Shown here in pieces: positions 6,374 through 7,770 of a DNA stretch of 7,770 nucleotides. The position numbers were made by a program, and so were the translations under genes. The stretch covers positions 1 to 7,770 of the forward strand of contig JBBRYT010000030.1 in NCBI GenBank assembly GCA_038237435.1, in the 5' to 3' direction. The DNA is from JACCTI01 sp038237435. Lineage in GTDB: Bacteria > Verrucomicrobiota > Verrucomicrobiia > Chthoniobacterales > UBA10450. Numbering within the stretch: the stretch's first letter is position 1; each line of letters begins with the position of its first letter. Below the pieces are notes generated by a model. The model worked only from the letters and a program-made list of their open reading frames with translations. It was not told the DNA's origin and did no database searches.

Positions 6374-6462
6374 CTATTGTTTCTTTCTAGTTGGTCAGGC
6401 GCGTTACCAGAGTTTCTGGAGGCGAATGGACCGTTTGGTCTAAGACTCCCCAAGACGAAGGT
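6374..6462 (-). promoter_or_regulatory. Likely control region of the buf operon
   Basis: This 89-bp gap separates the nitrilase stop from bufA and is the natural place for a buf promoter, because buf operons in other bacteria are metal-induced. It contains a 5-bp palindromic stem CCAGA-GTT-TCTGG at 6407-6419. No convincing -35/-10 pair was found and no sigma factor or metal sensor gene is present in the window, so read-through from the nitrilase genes is also possible. Confidence 0.3.
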
Positions 6463-7401
6463 TTATTCCGTAACTCGCCTGGCTACTTGGAAATCGAAAA
6501 TGTCCGGTCGGCTGTAGTGACCGGAGACGTCGAGGGTCATCTTCTCGCGATCGACCGTATTCAAATCGAGATCGGCGGTGATGATCGCTTCCTCTTCGAA
6601 GACAGGCTCGACGATATACTTTCCATCGGGACCGATGATCGCGCTCCCGCCGCGAAGAACGAATGCGTCGGGCGTGGCCGCGAGTTCCGGCGCGACGGAC
6701 AACTCGTTAGGCAAGTCTTTTACTCGCATGATCAATCCGGCCGCGAGAACGAAACAGCGCGCCTCGAAAGCGTAATGCCGGCTCGCGAGCTGATGCATTT
6801 CGTGCACCGTCGGCCAGACGGCGACATGAAGGTGTTCGCCGGAATCGTGCAAGGCCTGACGCGCCAGCGGCATCCAATGTTCCCAGCAAATCAAACCGCC
6901 AATGCGGCCTTGCGGCGTGTCCACCGCCTCGAGTCCGCGGCCGTCGCCTTGGCCCCAGATCATGCGCTCGGTGTAAGTCGGCACGAGCTTGCGATGATGA
7001 CTCGTTAGGCCATTCTCGGCCGTGAAAGTGAGCAAGCTGTTGTAAAGCGTGCCGTTGCCCGGACCGCTCTCGACGCGCTCGTTCACGCCAATGACGAGAG
7101 TCAATTTGTGATCGCGGGCGAGTTGCGCGAGCTGCTGCGTTTCTTTGCCGGGAATGACAATGCTGTTCTGCCGCAGGCGCGCGAAAACTTCCTTCGCCGG
7201 CGCGTGATCCCAGAGCGCGGCATCGGGACAATAATCGAGCCACGCCGGATAACCGGGCAGCCACGTCTCACCGAACGCGATCACGCGCGCACCATCCAAT
7301 GCCGCCTTCTCCGCGAGTTTGATTGCCTTCGCCATGCTCGCCTCGAGATCGAGGAAAACCGGGCTCTCCTGGATGATCGCGACAGAGACTGGATCAGGCA
7401 T
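6463..7401 (-). CDS. Nitrilase-family carbon-nitrogen hydrolase
   Basis: A 312-residue cytoplasmic enzyme of the nitrilase superfamily with the full catalytic triad: Glu45 in AFGETWLPGYP (42-52), Lys138 in HHRKLVPTYTER (135-146), and Cys172 in GGLICWEHWMPLAR (168-181). The Cys-Trp-Glu sequence and the motif around Lys138 (HRKLVPT) are typical of branch 1 true nitrilases, which hydrolyse a nitrile to carboxylic acid and ammonia, rather than of amidases. W57-like aromatic residues after Glu45 and the RGGSAIIGPDG segment (250-260) also fit. Length is in the normal range (about 300-370). The natural substrate cannot be told from sequence; cyanide hydratase or an aliphatic, aryl or plant-derived nitrile hydrolase are all possible. 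The ATG at 7401 opens directly into the family's N-terminal strand (VSVAIIQESPVFLD). It lies 17 bp after the upstream gene's stop, so the two are probably co-transcribed, and an AGGGAG overlaps the stop region of that gene. Confidence 0.92.
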   Translation of the reverse strand: MPDPVSVAIIQESPVFLDLEASMAKAIKLAEKAALDGARVIAFGETWLPGYPAWLDYCPDAALWDHAPAKEVFARLRQNSIVIPGKETQQLAQLARDHKLTLVIGVNERVESGPGNGTLYNSLLTFTAENGLTSHHRKLVPTYTERMIWGQGDGRGLEAVDTPQGRIGGLICWEHWMPLARQALHDSGEHLHVAVWPTVHEMHQLASRHYAFEARCFVLAAGLIMRVKDLPNELSVAPELAATPDAFVLRGGSAIIGPDGKYIVEPVFEEEAIITADLDLNTVDREKMTLDVSGHYSRPDIFDFQVARRVTE

Positions 7402-7418
7402 GGACGCTTACCGGCTCC

Positions 7419-7770
7419 CTACAGCGGCGCGACCACGGCATCCGCCGGCTTCGCAAATTTCGCGGGGTCGGGGGCCGCTTCCGAGAGCTTCACGTTTGAA
7501 AACTCCATCACCCCAAGCGGCTCGCCCTCGACCTTCTCATTCTTCCAGTGGTAGAACGACCCTCGTTTCGGCACCCGCAGGCCGCCGGCTTCCTGCCATT
7601 CCTCGAAGACGAGCGCGTGCGGCTCGAGTTGATCGATCGGCTTGTCTTTACGCAAGGCCGCAAACGTCACGACGTAGCTGACCAGCTTTAACTGCCCTGA
7701 CTTCGGATCGACATATGCGGTGTAAAAATCATCCGCCGAATCACCGGTTCCTTTCTTGAAAGTCACCTTC
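7419..7770 (-). CDS. C-terminal part of an uncharacterised protein (DUF6503-like), cut by window edge
   Basis: The last 116 or so residues of a larger protein, entering from the right edge; the frame is open through base 7770, so the valine codon at 7764-7766 is internal and not a start. The visible part looks beta-rich: F-Y-T-A-YVDPKSGQLKLVSYVVT, then EPHALVFEEWQEAGGLRVPKRGSFYHW, and a closing SNVKLSEAAPDPAKFAKPADAVVAPL. This resembles the C-terminal half of DUF6503 proteins, conserved secreted or periplasmic proteins of unknown function, but I recall the family only approximately. There is no cysteine or obvious catalytic motif in the visible part. It shares a 17-bp junction with the nitrilase gene, suggesting one transcript. 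A signal peptide or lipobox, if present, would be outside the window. Confidence 0.6.
   Translation of the reverse strand, partial: KVTFKKGTGDSADDFYTAYVDPKSGQLKLVSYVVTFAALRKDKPIDQLEPHALVFEEWQEAGGLRVPKRGSFYHWKNEKVEGEPLGVMEFSNVKLSEAAPDPAKFAKPADAVVAPL

Noticed and set aside
6384..6407. ECF-type promoter (GTAAC ... GAAA) before bufA, similar to SigF sites of Caulobacter gig/buf genes
   Set aside because: The spacer is 15 bases instead of the expected length and the second box is not CGAA; no ECF sigma gene is in the window.
5924..6517. Plus-strand open frame of 197 codons opposite bufA
   Set aside because: Its Ala/Leu/Val-rich sequence is the mirror of the Lys/Gly/Cys repeat of bufA; there is no ribosome site or recognisable family.

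Overview
The window most resembles chromosomal DNA of a Verrucomicrobiota bacterium, possibly a soil lineage near Chthoniobacter. The main clue is the seven-repeat protein at 1391-2620, whose repeats match the Gloeo/Verruco ('GloVer') type. The moderately high GC content and mostly weak Shine-Dalgarno sequences fit but do not prove this. No tRNA, rRNA, CRISPR array or insertion sequence was seen.

Left part, plus strand (1-1061). The window opens inside the 3' end of a sensor histidine kinase gene. Its ATPase domain is split by an apparent one-base deletion near 167. A small exported YHS-domain protein follows. The next 330 bp (1062-1390) hold no convincing gene, only an 8-bp inverted repeat. 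From 1391 to the right edge every gene lies on the minus strand.

Minus strand, read in the direction of transcription (right to left). First come the C-terminal part of an uncharacterised protein (DUF6503-like) and, 17 bp further on, a complete nitrilase. After an 89-bp gap comes the most interesting block, a bufferin-type metallophore operon: bufA (six-cysteine exported precursor peptide with a duplicated C-x-G-K-N-S-C-K-G-K-G-G-C module), bufB (DUF692/MNIO iron enzyme), bufC (DUF2063 partner protein) and bufD (DoxX-like membrane protein). A predicted secreted HExxH metallopeptidase follows 37 bp after bufD. bufB/bufC and bufC/bufD overlap, and bufA is separated from bufB by 125 bp that can form a stem-loop. 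Next, after 202 bp with a neat inverted repeat, is the secreted GloVer-repeat protein.

How the genes may work together: in characterised relatives, the MNIO enzyme and its DUF2063 partner convert cysteines of the Sec-exported precursor into metal-binding heterocycles, and the peptide then sequesters copper in the periplasm. The cysteine layout here supports a BufA2-like precursor. The downstream peptidase is a candidate fifth member, but only its position and direction argue for that. The nitrilase pair is probably a separate unit that may read through into buf.
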